NCBI GenBank assembly: GCA_030765585.1
Contig: JAVCCJ010000090.1
Span: 1-37,923, forward strand
Length of the DNA: 37,923 bases
Source: Candidatus Zapsychrus exili
GTDB lineage: Bacteria > Omnitrophota > Gorgyraeia > Zapsychrales > Zapsychraceae
Reading direction: 5' to 3'
The position numbers and the translations under genes are program-made. The notes beneath the pieces were generated by a model. The model was not told the DNA's origin. It made no database searches and saw only the letters and a list, made by a program, of their open reading frames with translations. Of the stretch, positions 35,728-37,923 are shown piece by piece (position 1 is the first letter of the stretch; the number at the start of each line of letters is the position of its first letter).

Positions 35728-36192
35728 TTATATTCTTGCTAGTAAAAAATCCAAATGACCTCGAATCCTTTCTTCTGATATATCGTATTTAATAGTTTCA
35801 TTCCATCTTTTCTTTAACGTATTAATATCAATTTCTTTAGGTTTAGCTTTTATCAGCATACGGCAATCATCAAAATCAACTCCGCTCCCTCTCATCAATT
35901 TACTTATAATAAGATCGTAATAATTCAATATACCAACATATATGCTTCCAATACTTTCAAGCTTTATATGATTATTGCCTTCCATTGGTGACTCTAAAAG
36001 CTCTGTAGTAAAAATATTATTATTTTTATAAAGATCAAATTCCCATATTTCGCCTTTTCTTTTCCATTTACTAACACCAACTTCTTTATAGCCCAGACTT
36101 TTTAAAGTTTTTATTAAATAACTATATTCATTTTCAACTGGCAACATAAAATCAACATCCTTAGTTGACGCTTTTACTCCTATTAAAGTCAT
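35728..36192 (-). CDS. Nucleotidyltransferase (AbiEii/DUF6036-like), start region broken
   Basis: The conserved frame begins well before the ATG at 36192: upstream codons read RLNKAELFNILSLWDRF and then LIACGGTAMTLIG, the nucleotidyltransferase core entrance, followed by KASTKDVDFML with the metal-binding DxD. The natural start is ATG at 36294, but the third codon is TAA (36288-36286), after which the frame is open to the end. Translation from 36192 alone would remove the GG motif. Thus the gene is either recently disrupted or read through. It is followed by a paired gene 11 bp on. The family includes AbiEii-like toxins and MNT proteins. Confidence 0.7.
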   Translation of the reverse strand: MTLIGVKASTKDVDFMLPVENEYSYLIKTLKSLGYKEVGVSKWKRKGEIWEFDLYKNNNIFTTELLESPMEGNNHIKLESIGSIYVGILNYYDLIISKLMRGSGVDFDDCRMLIKAKPKEIDINTLKKRWNETIKYDISEERIRGHLDFLLARI

Positions 36193-36311
36193 TGCTGTAC
36201 CACCACATGCAATTAAATGTATCTTTCTCTTTATGAATCTATCCCATAAAGATAAGATATTAAATAATTCGGCTTTGTTTAGTCTTTATTCCATAATATT
36301 GTACGCTTATA

Positions 36312-36360
36312 TACAATTAATTGTACAGAAACATACAATTTATTGTATGTTTCTGTACAA
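36312..36360. promoter_or_regulatory. Operator-like palindromes before the nucleotidyltransferase
   Basis: A perfect 19-bp inverted repeat (36321-36339 with 36342-36360, 2-base centre; ttgtacagaaacatacaat arm) overlaps a second palindrome TACAATTAATTGTA (36312-36325). It lies just downstream of a promoter at 36373-36401, as expected for autoregulated toxin-antitoxin operons. Confidence 0.7.
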
Positions 36361-36372
36361 CTCTATATAAAA

Positions 36373-36401
36373 AATATATACTATAATATTGGATTTGTCA
36401 A
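36373..36401 (-). promoter_or_regulatory. Promoter of the nucleotidyltransferase pair
   Basis: Minus strand TTGACA (36401-36396), 17-bp spacer, TATATT (36378-36373). The start would be near 36366, directly before the palindromes. Confidence 0.6.
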
Positions 36402-36490
36402 GCATATTAGGCAGGATTACCTTTATTTTTACCTTAAACCTTATTTTTATTGCTGTTAAATGCCGTTATAAGGTTTTTATATTATTTAAT

Positions 36491-36526
36491 TGTCATTGCG
36501 AGGAGCACGAACGACGCGGCAATCTC
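36491..36526. repeat. Short dispersed repeat (tgtcattgcgagg...gcaatctc)
   Basis: tgtcattgcgaggagcacga at the left and gcggcaatctc at the right form a small imperfect palindrome of a type widely dispersed in bacterial intergenic DNA. The rest of 36402-36549 shows no gene. Confidence 0.55.
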
Positions 36527-36549
36527 AATACCTTTTACCTTTTGCCTTT

Positions 36550-37617
36550 TTACTTATAAATCGTGGCGAAACCACGATCTAACAATTCTTGATTTAAGAG
36601 CTTGCCTTGCGAGGCTACTTGCTGCGGATCAAGGGACTGTCCTCCCCTTGTGTAAAACACATCAACCAAATATCTATCATACTTATCAGAGCCATAAGTC
36701 TTTATCACAACAAAAGGCACTTTTGCTAATTCCTCTACCACAAACTTCTTTGCAGCATCTCCTTTTTGAGTATAAAGCTCCGGCGCATCAATACTACGAA
36801 GTCTTAGTCTCTGACGCATTCGCACACCAAACCCGCAATCAATTTTAACAATAATAGTATCAGCATCTACTACTCTTTCAACATATGCTAAATATGTATA
36901 AAGCTCGTCTCTATCTGGATTCTTAACTAATCTTAAGACATAGCCGTCATCTATTTTGGTTGACACCACAACCTTACCCTTGCTTAATGCTATCTTGGTT
37001 GCCGTGGGCTTATCAATATTAATACTAAATCCGCAATCTATCTCAACTTCTACATCTGATTTATGCGTATCACTTCTTGCCTTCGTAGAATAATGATACA
37101 GCTTGCCGCGCACAACTTTAAGTTTCTTTGTCCCAACAATAAAGTTGAGCTTTGGTATATCACAAAAATCTTTATAAACAAGTCGAAGCCTGCCGCTTGT
37201 CATATTTTCTTTTAATATCTTTTGTCTAAGGCACTCACGCTTTTTATCATCCTTAATCTTAGTCAGCAAAATATAATGACTAAAACTTAAAACGTTACGT
37301 TGAGGTTTATTTGGATACATTTTATAAAACTGCACCATCTCAATAATAGTACGATCATTGATGCCAAGCTCTTTAGATAGTCTTTCGTAAAACCCTGTAC
37401 CATGCAAATCAGCATGTGCTGTATCTTTAAGAAGAAACTCTGTAATATGTTTTCCGTTATTGTGATAGGTAAGTTTTTTCTGATACACAAGCTCGTTTTG
37501 TGTAGCGATAATGCCGCGTGCCATCTCACGACGGATGAGGGCTACAAGCTTCTTGTAGTCTTTGGTGGTGATTACGTCTTGTATCTTTTGAGATTTTTTA
37601 GGTTTTTTCTTTGGCAT
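36550..37617 (-). CDS. DUF1016 N-terminal domain fused to thermonuclease
   Basis: 355 residues. Residues about 18-150 match the YhcG/DUF1016 N-terminal helical domain (LVALIRREMARG, LSKELGINDRTIIEMVQFY). Residues about 238-350 form a staphylococcal-nuclease domain with VVDADTIIVKI (251-254 DADT), RLRSIDAPE (Arg274, Asp278, Glu280) and SDKYDRYLVDVF (Arg315), so the active site is complete. Between them, about 172-210 repeats the pattern LYHYSTKA...VEVEIDCGFSIN, a degenerate copy of LYTYLAY...IIVKIDCGFGVR. There is no signal peptide, so it acts in the cytoplasm, unlike most thermonucleases. No clear ribosome site. Confidence 0.8.
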   Translation of the reverse strand: MPKKKPKKSQKIQDVITTKDYKKLVALIRREMARGIIATQNELVYQKKLTYHNNGKHITEFLLKDTAHADLHGTGFYERLSKELGINDRTIIEMVQFYKMYPNKPQRNVLSFSHYILLTKIKDDKKRECLRQKILKENMTSGRLRLVYKDFCDIPKLNFIVGTKKLKVVRGKLYHYSTKARSDTHKSDVEVEIDCGFSINIDKPTATKIALSKGKVVVSTKIDDGYVLRLVKNPDRDELYTYLAYVERVVDADTIIVKIDCGFGVRMRQRLRLRSIDAPELYTQKGDAAKKFVVEELAKVPFVVIKTYGSDKYDRYLVDVFYTRGGQSLDPQQVASQGKLLNQELLDRGFATIYK

Positions 37618-37646
37618 AAAAATATTCTAGCAGAAAAATGAAAATT

Positions 37647-37710
37647 TGTCATTCCTGCGAAGGCACGTAAAGTCCCGTTGGGACTACGTCCCTTTACGGG
37701 CAGGAATCTC
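37647..37710. repeat. Nested palindromic intergenic repeat (tgtcattcctgcg family), copy 2
   Basis: The end words tgtcattcctgcg (37647-37659) and gcaggaatctc (37700-37710) equal those of copy 1, while the interior differs: CGTAAAG/CTTTACG enclosing AGTCCC/GGGACT. The shared ends with unrelated insides suggest a modular mobile palindrome. Confidence 0.7.
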
Positions 37711-37839
37711 GCTAGTGGACACTCAGCTTTGCTGGAACGCTTTGAATAATTGAACAGCGTTACTGACAGAACCCTCTTAATACCAACTAGTTATTGAGAA
37801 ACGTGTAAGTTCAAGCCTCTAGCGCAACACTTTACCTGT

Positions 37840-37845
37840 TATAAT
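37840..37845 (+). promoter_or_regulatory. Likely -10 element of IS30 transposase
   Basis: A perfect TATAAT about 20 bp before the transposase start, followed by an AAAGGAG ribosome site. No good -35 element is visible. Confidence 0.4.
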
Positions 37846-37865
37846 AACGGGGAAAGGAGTTGCTT

Positions 37866-37923
37866 ATGGCTAAATATACTAGATTAACTTTTATTGAGCG
37901 TGAAGAAATCAGCCGACAATTAG
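37866..37923 (+). CDS. IS30-family transposase, N-terminal start (partial)
   Basis: The first 19 codons (MAKYTRLTFIEREEISRQL) are present before the window ends. The pattern RLTxxEREEIS is the helix-turn-helix start of IS30 transposases. The AAAGGAG site lies 7 bases before the ATG. The left inverted repeat of the IS should lie in about 37740-37830, but I cannot mark it without the other end. Confidence 0.75.
   Translation, partial: MAKYTRLTFIEREEISRQL

Overview
This is an AT-rich window from a Gram-negative bacterium. It encodes an outer-membrane beta-barrel, lipoproteins and periplasmic proteins with signal peptides. The low G+C, the many short dispersed intergenic repeats, the compact siroheme/sulfate-assimilation operon and the mixture of families fit an uncultured anaerobe. 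My best guess is candidate phylum Omnitrophota; this is inference, since no rRNA is present. Both edges fall in insertion sequences: the 3' end of an integrase-core transposase (1-117) and the 5' end of an IS30-type transposase (37866-37923).

Layout. (1) 196-6449, minus strand: a Spy/CpxP-like periplasmic protein with a cysteine-rich tail, a small unknown protein, then an apparent operon of porin, periplasmic binding protein, sensor kinase and membrane-anchored hydrolase, preceded by a small membrane protein. (2) 6626-10193: a cold-shock gene with a long leader, a GPH-type sugar symporter and a possible glycosyltransferase. (3) 10275-20174: a mobile island of about 9.9 kb in the 3' half of the initiator tRNA(fMet) gene. 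It is bounded by 46-bp direct repeats and carries Fic, integrase, excisionase-like protein, a VirD4/TraD-like coupling ATPase, a replication-relaxation-like protein, an HTH-cupin regulator, a branched palindromic element, and a three-gene AbiTii-plus-membrane-protein cassette that is a candidate anti-phage system. (4) 20349-27134: divIC/ftsB-like, enolase, an FtsH-like AAA metalloprotease, a lipoprotein, purN and an MFS exporter. (5) 27492-34927, minus strand: an assimilatory sulfate-reduction and siroheme operon (cysH, precorrin-2 dehydrogenase, hemA, hemC, cobA, hemB, hemL, small sulfite reductase), with DUF2061 and Rrf2-type genes upstream. (6) 35045-37617: a nucleotidyltransferase pair that looks like a toxin-antitoxin or defence module, and a DUF1016-thermonuclease fusion.

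How they work together. The sulfur operon makes its own siroheme from glutamyl-tRNA and uses it in a one-domain sulfite reductase. The HemC encoded there lacks the domain that carries the cofactor cysteine, and no hemD is present. The island preserves the tRNA it enters and supplies a new terminator for it.

Most notable: the tRNA(fMet) island with paired 11-bp-spaced arm-type sites at both ends and its AbiTii cassette; a structured leader shared by enolase and cysH in which stem bases differ but pairing is kept; the two-domain HemC; and a nucleotidyltransferase whose third codon is a stop.
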